Assembly (NCBI GenBank): GCA_963719055.1 | Contig: CAVRAU010000022.1 | Location: 170,813 to 234,812, forward strand | Direction of reading: 5' to 3' | DNA length: 64,000 bases | Source of the DNA: CAXMQZ01 sp963719055 | GTDB taxonomy: Bacteria; Acidobacteriota; Thermoanaerobaculia; Multivoradales; JAHEKO01 | Shown: piece after piece, positions 9,753 to 20,153 of the stretch | Layout of the letters: every line of letters begins with the position of its first letter | Position numbering within the stretch: the stretch's first letter is position 1 | Position numbers and translations under genes: made by a program | The notes under the pieces: model-generated | The model's input: the letters and a program-made list of their open reading frames with translations, nothing else | Told to the model about the DNA's origin: nothing | Databases searched by the model: none

Positions 9753-12725
9753 ATGGTCGGCGCCGCTTGCCTCTTGCTGTCTGGGGCCGCGGCGCTGTTC
9801 TATGAGCTCATCTGGACCCACCAGTTCTCGATTGTGTTCGGCAGCAGCGAGATCGCGACGGCCTCGGTACTGGGGATCTACCTGGCGGGGCTGGGGTTCG
9901 GTGCGGCGCTGGCCTTGCGCCGCTGCCAGTCGAGTCGTCGGCCCCTGGCCACCTACGCAATGCTGGAATGCACCATCGCCATCTCGGCGCTTGTCGTGCC
10001 GTTGGGACTACGTTGGTTCCAGGAGCTCTTCTACCGCGGCCTTGCCACCGACGGATTGCCGAGTGCCTCGCTCGGCGGCAGCTGGTTCTGGCAGCTCGTG
10101 ATCACGGCCCTCCTGCTGGCCGTGCCCACCCTCTGCCTGGGAGCTTCGTTCCCCTACGCCATTCGTGGACTCGTCCACGAAGACCGTCGTGCCGGTAGAA
10201 CCACGGCGTGGCTCTACAGCGCCAACACCTTCGGGGCGGTGACCGGCAGCTTGGCGGTCGGCATCCTTGTGTTGCCGGCCGTGGGAATCCGGGCCTCGAC
10301 CTGGGTCGGTGCGGCGCTGAGCCTGATGGCCGCGGCGCTGGCTCTCACCCTGTCCCGTGATTCCAGCGCCGAGCAGGTGGTAGCTGCAGAGACCGAAGCG
10401 TCGATCGACGACACGTTCCCCTTTGCTCCCGTCGTCGTGCTGGCGGGAGCCGTGTCGCTGGCATCGCAGATCCTTTGGACGCGGCTGCTCATCCATTTCG
10501 TGGGCAGTGGCCTCTACGCTCTGTCGATCCTGCTGGCGGCTTTTCTGCTGGGCCTGGCCCTCGGCTCGGCGATTGCCGGGACCGTCGGATCGAAACCGTC
10601 TCGTAATGCGATCGGCTTCGCCGTGGCACAGCTGTTCGTGGCCGGGTGCTCCTGGGTGGCGTTCACGGCGCTGGATGGCTGGGTCGGTGCCGGGCAACCG
10701 GCGATGGCGGCCTTCGAAGATCGGCTGATGCGCGGCGCGTCGATCGCCGCCGTGACTCTGCTGCCCATGGCCGTCGGCTCGGGCGCGGCGTTTCTGTTCG
10801 CCATCAACGCCCGGGCTCGCAGTGCCGACGAAGCGGCCCCGACGGTGGCTCGTGCCTATCAGTGGACCGCGGTGGGCAACCTCGGAGGTGGCATCTTCCT
10901 GGCGCTCGTCCTATTTCCACCGGCTCGGATTCGGGGGATCCCAGGAGCTGCTCATCGGTCTCAGTCTCCTGGCCGCGGCGATCGCGGCGTGGTCGACACC
11001 GGCCCGGCGGAGCCTGATGGCCTGCACCGGCGTCCTGGCCCTGGGGCTGGTCCTCGTACCACTGCCCAAAGCGCACGGCGTGTTGACCTTCAGCCCATTG
11101 GCCGGCAGCTCGGATCCAGGGGGCGTCATCTTCGCGGAGCTCGGTACCAGCGCCTCGGTCGTCCTCACGGAGCAGGAAGGTGAATGGAGCCTGCGAACCA
11201 ACGGCCTGGGCGAAGGCTCGATTCAACCACTCGGCGTTTCGCCGAGTCGCTATCTGGTGACCCGTTGGCTCGGAATCTTGCCGTTTCTGGCGCGGCCGCA
11301 GGCGGAGGATGTTCTCGTCATCGGGCTCGGCGCCGGTACGACCGTCGAGTCCGTTCCCCGATCGGTCGACCACCTGGCGGTCGTCGAGATCGAGCGGCAA
11401 GTCGTCGAGGCCAATCGCAGCGTCGCTCCCCGGCGTCGTTTCGATCCTCTGGCGGATGCCCGGGTCGAGCTCGTCATCAACGATGCCCGCGACGTGCTCA
11501 ACCGTAGCCGCCGGCACTTCGACGTCGTCATCTCGCAGCCTTCCCACCCGTGGACGGCCGGCGCGGCCAACCTCTATACCCGCGAGTTCTTCGCCGTCGT
11601 CAGCGCCCGCTTGCGACCCGGCGGCGTCCTGGCTCAGTGGCTCGGGTTGCCGTTCGTCGACGCGGCGTTACTGCGCTCGGTGCTGGCGACGTTGGCCGAC
11701 GTCTTCCCGTACGTCGAGGTCTACCGGCCCCCGCCCGGCGGCGCCTTGATCTTTCTGGCCTCGAACAGCCCTCTGGAGCTCAGGTTGGCGGAGCCGTTGC
11801 GAGAGGAACTGGTGGCCCTCGGAATCTGGCGACCGGAAGACATAGCGGCGCGCTGGGTCCTGAGCTCGGCCGGCGCCCGCCAGGCGGCGCAGGGCGCGGA
11901 GCTGGTGACCGATGATCGCAACCTGTTGGCGAGCCGCTCACCCCGCGTTCTCGGTCACGGCCTGGCGCGCTCGCGAGCGCGAGGAGGTCCTCGCGGACCA
12001 CGACCCCCTGGTTCCGGACATCGGTGGGTTGAATCGCCTGGCTCTGGTTCAGCGGTTGCCTGGAACCCGACCGCGTGGCGCGAGTGGCAGGAGCCGAGCC
12101 CGACCCGGCACGTCGCCAGCTGGCGCTGAGCTGGCTGCCCGGTGCCGGCGGTCAACGAGACAGGGAGCTGCTTCTCTCCAGCGCCCTCGAGATCGCTCCT
12201 GAAGACGACGTGCTGCGGGCCACGACTCTCGTCGCGGCCAAGGCGTCCGTCGCTCGCGGCAACCCACCACCGGCCGCACTGCGGGATCTGACAGCGGTCG
12301 AGCTCCTGGTCGTGACGGGATGGAGAGCTGCTGCGGCAGCCGACTGGGCACAGCTGGAGCGGCTCGACGGTCCGTTGGCCGATCTCGCCCCGAGCACGGC
12401 ATTGTATTGGGAGAGCTTGCTCTTGCGCGCCCAGTGGCGTGCCCGCTCGACTCGTGGGGAGCACCACCGGCAGGCCTTGTCGCTTCTCGACGCGTTGCTG
12501 AGTCACCGGCCGACCGCCACGACACTGACACTGTACGCGATCATCGCCGATCGAGCAGGGTTGCCGAGAGGCGTTCTCACCGCCTTGTCCGACCTTTCGC
12601 GGATGCCTGAGCGGCAGCGTTCGCCGGCTGTCGAGGCCGCCGCCAGGGCGCTGCTCAAGGGTCGAAGCTACCCGCCACACCTGACCCCCTGGGCGCAGGA
12701 GATCGAGCGTGGCCTGACGCGATAG
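9753..12725 (+). CDS. membrane-embedded spermidine-synthase-like protein with C-terminal helical region, frameshifted
   Basis: The N-terminal 360 residues form about ten to twelve membrane helices starting MVGAACLLLSGAAALFYELIW, the usual opening of membrane-fused polyamine-aminopropyltransferase-like proteins. After a frame change near 10910 a Rossmann methyltransferase-like domain follows: VLVIGLGAGTTVESV (cofactor loop), VVEIERQVVEAN (acidic residue), DARDVL and DVVISQPSHPW. Further frame changes near 11965 and 12060 lead into an alpha-helical tail of about 210 residues rich in Ala, Leu and Arg. ATG 9753 is chosen because GAGGT precedes it; an in-frame GTG exists at 9702. Polyamine synthesis is not assured, since this membrane subfamily is functionally poorly known and the usual catalytic Asp-rich loop is altered. 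Confidence 0.75.
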
Positions 12726-12783
12726 GGGGGCGTCCGGATGGTGTGGACGGCGGGGCCTGCAGGCGATAGGCTCCGTGATTCCT

Positions 12784-14505
12784 ATGGTTGATCTACAGCG
12801 ACGTTTTCGATTGTGGCGCCTGCTGATCCTGGTATGGGGGCTGACCGTTCTCTCTTGTGGCGGCGAGTCTCCACCTTCGAACGTGATCGCCAGGTCCGCC
12901 TACGGCGAGACCACGGTGGCTGATCTGGAGACCTACGTCCTGTCGCTGCCCGGAGCGCGCCGTCAGCCCGCTCAGGACCAGGAGCTCGTGGAGTGGCGCC
13001 GTGAAATCCTCGAGGAGATGCTGGTGATGCGCCGACTCGAGGAGGAGGCGACGGAGGAAGATCTGCTGGCGACCGATGAAGGCCAGTTCTTCGTCGAGAG
13101 TCGGTGGGAGCCCCTGCTCACGGCCCGCGTCCGCGATCGCCGTGTCAACGAGCGGGTGCAAGTCACCGATGAGGAGCTGCGGCAGTTCTATGACGATCAT
13201 CCGGAGGAATTCGGGCACGGCCCACAGATCCGGGTGCGGAACATCTACAAGCGGACGACGAGGCAAGCCACACCGGCAGAGCGGGAAACAGCGCGCCGCG
13301 AGATTGAAGAGCTTCACCGGCAGCTCGGGGAGGGCGCCAGCTTCATCGAGCTGGCTCGGAGTCACTCCGATTCCGAGACCGCGCAACTGGACGGACTCAT
13401 CGGCCGGTTGGACCCGGGAGCCCTGGGCCCCAAGGTGGACCGCATCGTCTGGGCCCTGGGCGAGGGCGAGATCAGCGAGGTTGTGAGCACTCCAGTCGGT
13501 TTCCACATCTTCAAGGTGGATCAGCGCATCGAGCCGTTCCACATGGAGTTCGCAGAGGCTCGTACCAGGCTTCGTCGGCGTTTCGAGAGACTAGAGACGG
13601 AGGAGACCCTGGCCGAGTACCTCACCGAGCTTCTCGAGGCCTCTGATGCGCACTACGATCCCAACGGCCTCGACGGCCCGGACGACACCATTTTGTTCGC
13701 TCTCGGCGATCTCGAGTTGACTCGAGGGACTTTTCTCGAGCGGGTCTTCAACCTTGGGTTCAATCAACAGCGTGCCATGCCGTTGGCTGAGCACCTCGAG
13801 CAGGCTGTGACCCGGGAGCTGTACCGCTGGGAGGCCGAGCGGCTGAACCTCGGCGATGAGCCCGACCTGGTGGCGCAGCTGGAGCAGATCGAGCAGACGG
13901 CACGTGTGGAGCTGGCCTATCGCCATCGACGGCGGGTGCACGTCGAGAATCTCGAGGATGCGGTGCTGCGGTCCTACTTCGAAGAGAATGCGGCGCGGTT
14001 CCAGTCGCCGAGGCTACCGCGTCTGCGGCTCCTCGTCCGCCAGTTCGGGGCGGAAGGCCGGGAATGGTTCGAGCTCTACGAGGAGCTCGAGCGCCTCGCT
14101 GCAGGTATCCGAAGCGGCGAGCTCGACTTCGCCGTTGAAGCGTCGAGGTGGTCGCAGGACATCTCCGCGTCGCGTGGGGGAGACAGCGGCTGGATCAATC
14201 CCAAGGCCATCGGCGACTGGGCTGGACCTCGTGCCTCCAATGCGATTCTGGCCCTGACCATGGGCGAAGTGAGCGATCCAATACTCATCGAGAGCTATGA
14301 CGACAACCGACTCCTCTACGAGCGGGAAGGCTACATGTTGGTGCGGGTGGAAGAGGTCCGCGCGGCAGCCGATCCTACCTTCGACGAGGTCCGCGACAAG
14401 GTCGCCGAGCACTTTGTCATCAACGGCAGCGAGGATCTCGAAGGGCAGATTCGCCGCGAAGTGCTGGAGGAGATCGGTGCGACCATCTTTCAGGATCATC
14501 TCTAA
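12784..14505 (+). CDS. PpiC-type peptidylprolyl isomerase lipoprotein with two parvulin domains
   Basis: An intact protein of about 573 residues. The signal ends in a lipobox LTVLSCGG (lipidated Cys near residue 25). A helical SurA/PrsA-like chaperone part is followed by one parvulin domain at about residues 140-250 (QIRVRNIYKRT, FIELARSHSDSETAQLDGL, VVSTPVGFHIFKV) and a second, more divergent one near 415-545 (GGDSGWINP, GYMLVRVEEV). Such proteins help fold exported proteins in the periplasm. GTG 12775 is an in-frame alternative start. The stop TAA shares its last A with the ATG of the next gene (TAATG), so translation of the sulfatase-like protein is probably coupled. That suggests, by inference, that the foldase assists its neighbour. 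Confidence 0.85.
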   Translation: MVDLQRRFRLWRLLILVWGLTVLSCGGESPPSNVIARSAYGETTVADLETYVLSLPGARRQPAQDQELVEWRREILEEMLVMRRLEEEATEEDLLATDEGQFFVESRWEPLLTARVRDRRVNERVQVTDEELRQFYDDHPEEFGHGPQIRVRNIYKRTTRQATPAERETARREIEELHRQLGEGASFIELARSHSDSETAQLDGLIGRLDPGALGPKVDRIVWALGEGEISEVVSTPVGFHIFKVDQRIEPFHMEFAEARTRLRRRFERLETEETLAEYLTELLEASDAHYDPNGLDGPDDTILFALGDLELTRGTFLERVFNLGFNQQRAMPLAEHLEQAVTRELYRWEAERLNLGDEPDLVAQLEQIEQTARVELAYRHRRRVHVENLEDAVLRSYFEENAARFQSPRLPRLRLLVRQFGAEGREWFELYEELERLAAGIRSGELDFAVEASRWSQDISASRGGDSGWINPKAIGDWAGPRASNAILALTMGEVSDPILIESYDDNRLLYEREGYMLVRVEEVRAAADPTFDEVRDKVAEHFVINGSEDLEGQIRREVLEEIGATIFQDHL

Positions 14506-16672
14506 TGCCGTTGCCTTCGCGTAGCTCCCTCTGCCTCCTGGCGTCGATGGCGCTGCTCGCTCTGGGCTGCGCCCGCTCCGGAGAGGACCTCAACGTCCTC
14601 ATCCTGTCGCTCGATACGACGCGGGCCGATCACTTCGGAGCCTATGGCTTCGCTGCCGCCGGGACGCCGAATTTCGACCGCTTCAGCGCCGAGCGGGCGG
14701 TCCGCTTCGAACGTGCGATCACCGCAGTACCGGTCACCTTCCCCTCCCACAGCAGCATCATGACGGGGACCTATCCGGTCTTTCACGGAGTCCACGACAA
14801 CGACTATTACCGCCTCGACGATGACGTCACCACACTGGCCGAGATTCTCGGCGAGGAGGGCTTCTCGACCGCCGCCTTCCTGGCCGCCTACCCGCTCGAC
14901 TCGCAGCTCAACCTGAACCAGGGCTTCGACATCTACGACGACGACTTCCAGCAGGACTGGACGCCCGCGGAGCAGCGCCAGCGGACGCCTCTGGCGTTCG
15001 GTTTTCTGGAGCGCAAATCGGACCGGGTGAATCTCGCCGTCGAGCGCTGGCTGCAGCGGCAGGGTGAGGAGCGGTTCTTTCTCTGGGTGCACTATTTCGA
15101 TCCCCACCAGCCGTATGACGCGGTGCCGCCTTATGACAGCCAGTTTCTCGACTCGCCGTACGACGCCGAAGTCGCCTTCATGGACGAGAGCTTTGGCAAT
15201 CTCATCGAGATCTTGAAGGAGCACGAACTGCTCGAGCGAACGCTGGTGGTGATCGTCGGCGATCACGGCGAGGCGCTGCGCCAGCACGGTGAGCCGACCC
15301 ACGCCGCTTTTATCTACGATGCCACCATGAACGTCCCGCTCTGGGTGGCAGCCCCGGGTGTCGGCAAACCCGGGACCAGCGTTCCAGCCATGGTGCGGAC
15401 GATCGACATTGCTCCGACGGTGCTCGACCTTCTGGGGATCGGCCCGACGGGGGAGATGCAGGGTCGCAGCCTCAGGCCGCTGCTCGAGGAGCCCACTCGG
15501 AGCTGGAACGAACCCGCCCTGATCGAGTCCTACTACACGCAGTTCCAGTTTGGATGGGCTCCCCTGCGGGGGCTGATCGCCGACGGCTGGAAGTACGTGG
15601 AAGCGCCGGCATCGGAGCTCTACGATCTGCGCAGTGATCCGGACGAAGTGACCAACCTCATCCGTCAGCAGCCGGAAAAGGCGGCGGAGCTGGCGGACCG
15701 TCTGCACCGGCTGTGGGGGCGGATGTCGGCCGATGATCCGGGCCGTTCGGCCGTCGGTGCGCGCGATGAGGAGGCGCAGCGCAAGCTCGCCGCGCTCGGC
15801 TACCTCAGTGGCACCGGCTCGGCCAGTACTCGAGCGCGAAAGTTTCCGGCGCCACAGCGAGCTGGCGTCGATGCCCAATCCGATGGAGCAGGCTCTCGCC
15901 TTGAACTACATCAATTTCTCGTACGAGCTGCTGCGGACGCTACGCTTCGACGAGGCTCTGTCCGTTGCCCGAGCCGGCCTACAGGTCGACCCGAGGAACT
16001 CTCGCCTGCAGCTTTCGGTCGGTCGAGCGGCGGCGGCTTTAGATCTCTATGATCTGGCGGAGAAAGCTATTCGGGCGGCGCGTACTCTCGATCCGGATTC
16101 CCCGGAAGGTCCAGAGCTGTTGGGCAGAATTCACCTGAAGCGCGGAGACCCCCAGGCCGCGGTCGAGGCGCTCTCCGAGGCCCTGAAGCTGGGAGCCACT
16201 CGCCGCGAGACGCTCGCCCTGGCGGCGACAGCCTTCGCCGCCAAGGGAGAGATCGAGAAGGCGATCGAACATTACGAAACCGCGCTCGAGCTCGATCCGG
16301 ATGTCAATGTTCACCTGAACCTGGCTGACGCTGTTGGCGCAGGAAGAGCGCTGGGAAGAAGCGCGCGAGCAGCTGCAGAAGGCTCAGGAACGCGGCCCCT
16401 ATTCGCCGCGGGTGCGCTTCGCGGTCGCCCGGTTCTACGGTTTGCTCGGCAACCTCGAGTTCAGCCGCCAGCAGTGCGAAGAGGTGTTGCGGCTCGAGCC
16501 GCGGCATCTCGGCGCCAGAGTGCTTCTGGCCGAGATCCTGGTTCAGCAGGGTGAGGAGATCGAGCGGGCCGAGAGCCTGCTCCAGGAGGTGATCGAGGCG
16601 GCGCCGAGCAGCATTTCGGGACAACGGGCAGTGGAGCTCCTTGCGCAGTGGGGCGCCGGCGAAGGGACTTGA
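14505..16672 (+). CDS. sulfatase-like lipoprotein fused to TPR repeats, frameshifted
   Basis: The N-terminus is a lipoprotein signal (LLASMALLALGC). A sulfatase-fold domain of about 430 residues follows with LILSLDTTRADHFGAYGF, VTFPSHSSIMTGTYPVFHG, WVHYFDPHQPYD, VGDHGEALRQHGEP and the family tail RKLAALGYLSG. As in the gene at 1084, no Cys is present at the formylglycine position; Thr occupies it. After frame changes near 15830 and 16325 come at least five tetratricopeptide-like repeats to the end. This sulfatase-TPR architecture is frequent in Acidobacteria and related phyla. It is translationally coupled to the upstream PpiC lipoprotein. The product is probably anchored in the periplasm or on the outer membrane; its substrate is unknown. 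Confidence 0.82.
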
Positions 16673-16711
16673 GAAGGAGAGTGCGGCGCGCGCCCATGCC
16701 AGACGAGGAAA

Positions 16712-16736
16712 GGCCGGGTGCGGCAAGCACCCGGCC
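16712..16736. terminator. hairpin terminator between convergent genes
   Basis: Perfect 10-bp inverted repeat (GGCCGGGTGC with its complement) around a 5-base loop. It lies between the end of the sulfatase-TPR gene (16672, plus) and the end of the secreted-protein gene (16764, minus). On the plus strand a TTCTCCTCTTGC stretch follows, which is only weakly T-rich. The position and stem strength suit a bidirectional terminator. Confidence 0.65.
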
Positions 16737-16763
16737 TCGAGATTCTCCTCTTGCTGTCGGCCC

Positions 16764-17500
16764 TTAACCGACGTCGAAGCCCATCAACTCGACGGGAACG
16801 CAGTTCTGGTCCTCGACGAGCACCCGGATCATCCAGTTGCCGCCCAATCCGAGCGCCGGAGAGATCAGTCGGTGAGTACTGGGTCATGCCGCAGAACCCA
16901 CAGTTGAGCCAGATGCGCCCCGCCGGGGGACCGTTGGAGTCGCGACCGACAAAACCCGAAGCCTGCACGCCCGCGAAGAAGTTCGAGGTGCCGGTGATGA
17001 CCGCTGCGCCGGGACCGACCGTCCGACTGGTCAGCGCTGTCGCCGGGCACGGCCCGAAGGCGGGAATTGCACTTCCCAGCGGGGCAGTCGGCACGCCGCC
17101 GGCGGGCGGAGGAGTACCACCGGCCTGCGCGAAGGCGAACTGGTTGATGGACATGCCGGTGTTCATACGCGTCGTCACCCCGACGATGTCGAGTCCGCCC
17201 TGGACACACTGTGTCGGCACGTCGAAGTCGACGAGATCCGTGACGGCCTGGGTGGTGCCGGCGCCGAGACCGGATTCGCAAGTGCCGTCGTCGAACGACA
17301 GGATGGACAGAGCGTCGCCCACACTGGTTATGGTCATCGGGCCCCGGGGTACCCCCGGCAGCTCTTCGAATGTATCCGGCGGATCACAGCGTCGCGCAGG
17401 CCCTCACCCGTTCCGCACCTTGAGCGCGAATGATCGCCCCGCTTGTGAGAAGAACGATGACGGCAACAATGCCGAAAAATACCAACGACTTTCGGTTCAT
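16764..17500 (-). CDS. secreted protein of unknown function, frameshifted
   Basis: ATG 17500 has GGGAGAG just upstream and opens a clear signal peptide (MNRKSLVFFGIVAVIVLLTSG). After a frame change near 17395 the mature part runs CDPPDTFEELPG, MTITSVGDALSILSFDDGTCESG and a beta-rich region with several cysteines (LNCGFCGMTQY). A second change near 16860 gives the C-terminal GNWMIRVLVEDQNC and the final GFDVG before TAA at 16764-16766. Stretches of this kind occur at the end of extracellular beta-sandwich proteins, but I do not recognise a specific family. The gene is divergent from the lipoprotein gene at 17636, with 135 bases between them that must hold both promoters. Confidence 0.6.
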
Positions 17501-17635
17501 GCTCTCTCCCCTCATTGCCGCGGGCCAAGGGTCGTGGAGGGCCCTGATCCCACGAGATTGATGATTCGAATCAAACTGTACCAAGAAAGGAACTTCCTGT
17601 GCAACGCGCAGTTGTTGATAGGCTCGCCGGTGCCC

Positions 17636-18082
17636 ATGATCAGAGTTCTCACCTTCGGCCTGTTGCTTGTCTGGCTTTTGGGAACGGCCTGTGGGTCAGC
17701 CCACGGGGTCCCGCCTGTAGATTCTCCAGACACCTCTGCGCGGGCCGCAGAGCAGGGCAACGCAACACAGGACGAGGGGGATGGTTACAAGAACACCCTC
17801 AAATGGTCTACCGCCAGCGAAGTCGACAACTTCGGTTTCGACATCTACCGAGCCGAGAGCGAGGACGGACCCTTCGGCCGATTGAACGACTCCCCGGTCC
17901 CTGGCGCCGGTACGAGCGATGTACCCACCTATTACGAGTACTTGGACAAGACCATCGATCCCGACCGCGCCTACTTCTACTACATCGAAAGTATCTCGAT
18001 TCACGGCGAGCGCGAAAAATTCACCCCCACCTATCGCGCCGCGCCGAAGAACGCTGAGCAGGACTCGGAAGACCAGGACTAG
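17636..18082 (+). CDS. small lipoprotein with fibronectin-III-like domain
   Basis: A protein of 148 residues starting at ATG 17636, the codon that gives a compact signal peptide and lipobox (LLVWLLGTACGS). A low-complexity linker is followed by one domain with LKWSTASEVDNFGFDIYR, a GPF..LNDSPVPGAG element, YYEYLDKTI and AYFYYIESIS, the pattern of the FN3-like 'story' domains found at the ends of extracellular proteins in Bacteroidota and Acidobacteriota. An in-frame ATG at 17561 would extend it by 25 residues but would spoil the signal. It converges with the carbamoyltransferase gene 12 bases away. It is probably an outer-membrane or periplasmic anchor; no enzymatic role is suggested. Confidence 0.7.
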   Translation: MIRVLTFGLLLVWLLGTACGSAHGVPPVDSPDTSARAAEQGNATQDEGDGYKNTLKWSTASEVDNFGFDIYRAESEDGPFGRLNDSPVPGAGTSDVPTYYEYLDKTIDPDRAYFYYIESISIHGEREKFTPTYRAAPKNAEQDSEDQD

Positions 18083-18094
18083 ACTTCGGTCGCC

Positions 18095-19048
18095 TTACTC
18101 CATCGCCCCGAGGACCAACGCCAACAGCGCCATCCGCATCACCACGCCGTTGAACGACTCCTGCCAGTAGCGGGACCAGCGGGTGATATCCACGTCGGCG
18201 GGAATCTCGTCCATTCTCGGCAGCGAATGCAGCAGGATGGCATCCGATTTGGCCTTGGACGTGAGCAGTTCGCGGGTGATCTTGTAGTTCTCCGGTGTCA
18301 GATCCACATCTCCCTCTCGCTCATCGCGGGATTTGGTGTAGTCCGGTTGGACGACGGGTTCGACGAGAATGACGTCCGCCTCGGCGATGGCGTCGGCGAC
18401 ATGATCGGCCTCCTGGTAGTCGAGGCTGTATCGATCCAGCTCGGCCTTGAACTCGTCGGTCAAGGAGATATCGGGTGGCGCAACGAAGGTGATGGGGCAA
18501 TCGAACTGGGTCAGCGCGTAGGCCAGGGAGTGCATCGTACGCATGCGCATATCGCCGACCGCGAGCCAGCGGAGACCGTCGAGTTGACCCTTTTCCGTCA
18601 GCACGGTGTAGAGGTCGGTGAGGATCTGGGTCGGATGCTCACCCCAGCCGTCGCCGCCATTGATGATGGGGATGGAAGCCCATTTGGCGGCTTCGTGCGG
18701 TGCGCCCTGTTGGAAGTGACGCATGACGATCACGTCGCCATAGAACTCCAGCATCTTGACCGTGTCCTTGATCGACTCCTGGTAGAAGTCGCCGGCACGG
18801 GTCATCTTGGCGTCCGAGAAGCCGGTGACCTGGCCACCGAGACGGAGCATGGCGGCCTCGTGGGCCAACCGGGTGCGGGTCGAGGGCTGGTAGAAGGCCG
18901 TGACCAGTGTCTTTTCTTTGAGAAGATCGGTGTTCTGGCGATTCTCGGCGATGGGTGCCAGTTCATCGGCAACCTCGAAAACACGGAAAAACTCGTTTCG
19001 TTCGAACTCTTTGAGAGAGAGAATGTCTCTGCCAAGAAAACTGCGCAT
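18095..19048 (-). CDS. aspartate-carbamoyltransferase-like protein
   Basis: An intact 317-residue protein with the carbamoyltransferase signature STRTR (56-60), GGDGWGEHPTQ with HPTQ at 138-141, and LHSLPRMDE near 279. The order and length match catalytic chains of aspartate carbamoyltransferase (PyrB). Several segments differ from ordinary PyrB: FYQPSTRTR instead of FFEPSTRTR, GDMRMRTMHS in place of GDLKYGRTVHS, and PDYTKSRDERE in the aspartate loop. No regulatory chain is nearby. Carbamate kinase is divergent, 152 bases away. It may be the biosynthetic pyrimidine enzyme or a catabolic carbamoyltransferase acting on another amino acceptor; the sequence alone does not decide. Confidence 0.85.
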   Translation of the reverse strand: MRSFLGRDILSLKEFERNEFFRVFEVADELAPIAENRQNTDLLKEKTLVTAFYQPSTRTRLAHEAAMLRLGGQVTGFSDAKMTRAGDFYQESIKDTVKMLEFYGDVIVMRHFQQGAPHEAAKWASIPIINGGDGWGEHPTQILTDLYTVLTEKGQLDGLRWLAVGDMRMRTMHSLAYALTQFDCPITFVAPPDISLTDEFKAELDRYSLDYQEADHVADAIAEADVILVEPVVQPDYTKSRDEREGDVDLTPENYKITRELLTSKAKSDAILLHSLPRMDEIPADVDITRWSRYWQESFNGVVMRMALLALVLGAME

Positions 19049-19200
19049 TGCAGGCTACCTCCGGATGATGAGTGAACTCTTCTTCTGGCTATGACGAAAC
19101 ATGGTTCAGAGGTAGCCTAGTCTATGAGAGCGCTTCCGGTGATCGCCAGGGTTTCCTGGTCGGAACCGCGGCCCAAAAGCTCGTACCGAAGAGGACACAT

Positions 19201-20149
19201 GGAAAAACTCGTCATCATCGCCATCGGCGGCAACTCCCTGATCAAGGATTCGGCACACATGACCGTCTTCGATCAGTACAGGGCCGCGGGGGAGACCAGT
19301 GACCATATTGCCAGAATCGTTGCATCAGGGTTATCGGGTGGTGATCACCCACGGCAACGGGCCCCAGGTGGGCTTTATTCTGTTGCGTTCCGAGATCGCC
19401 AAGGAGGTGCTTCACCAGGTGCCTCTCGACACCTGCGGAGCCGACACCCAGGGGGCAATCGGCTATCAGATTGCGCAGAATCTGGACAACGAGTTGCGGC
19501 GCGACAGCATCGAGCGGACCGTGGTCGCGGTGGTCACCCAGGTGGTTGTCGACGCCGCCGATCCAGGATTCACCCACCCTTCCAAACCGATCGGCCCCTT
19601 CTACTCCGAGGCCACCGCCAGAGCGCATCAGGAGAAAGAAGGCTGGAACATGATGGAGGATGCGGGACGAGGCTGGCGCCGGGTGGTGGCCTCGCCGGCA
19701 CCCTCTGGAGATCGTCGAAGAAGTGGCGATTCGACACCTGCTGGAAAAGGACGTCATCGTCGTCGCGGCAGGAGGTGGCGGGATTCCGGTGGTACGCATG
19801 GAGGACGGCTGTCTGGAGGGTGTCGGCGCCGTGATCGACAAGGATCGGACCTCGAGCCTGCTGGCCAAGAATCTGGGAGCCGAGATCCTGATGATCTCGA
19901 CGGCGGTCGACAAAGTGGCCATCAACTTTCGGCCGACCCGATCAGCAGGACATCGACCGGATGACGGTCGCCGACGCGAGAATGTATCTGGCGGAGGGTC
20001 AGTTCGCACCCGGGAAGCATGAAGCCGAAGATCGAAGCGGCGGTCGATTTCCTGGAGAACGGCGGACAGAAGCGTCATCATCACCCAGCCCCACCTTCTC
20101 GAGGAGGCTCGCCTTGCGGGGCGATACCGGCACGCACATCGTTCCGTGA
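19201..20149 (+). CDS. arcC: carbamate kinase, frameshifted
   Basis: The gene opens with LVIIAIGGNSLIK, the amino-acid-kinase-family signature of carbamate kinases. With frame changes bridged near 19320, 19680, 19935, 20020 and 20075 it shows VVITHGNGPQVGFILLR, DTQGAIGYQIAQNL, VVAVVTQVVVD, VIVVAAGGGGIPV, GVGAVIDKD..SSLLA, FLENGG and the C-terminal GDTGTHIVP. The enzyme makes ATP and carbamate from carbamoyl phosphate and ADP, the energy-yielding step of purine, hydantoin or arginine breakdown. ATG 19201 follows an AGAGGACAC ribosome site. It is divergent from the carbamoyltransferase gene and ends 4 bases before the probable end of the convergent glycosyltransferase. The number of frame changes is high, but every family motif is preserved. 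Confidence 0.88.
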
Positions 20150-20153
20150 AGGC

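Noticed and set aside
14502..15878. Long minus-strand open frame (458 codons) opposite the sulfatase-like gene
   Set aside because: Its composition is that of a GC-rich shadow of the plus-strand gene; the plus strand has full sulfatase motifs and a coupled start.
18227..19075. Plus-strand open frame of 282 codons
   Set aside because: It is the shadow of the intact carbamoyltransferase gene on the other strand.
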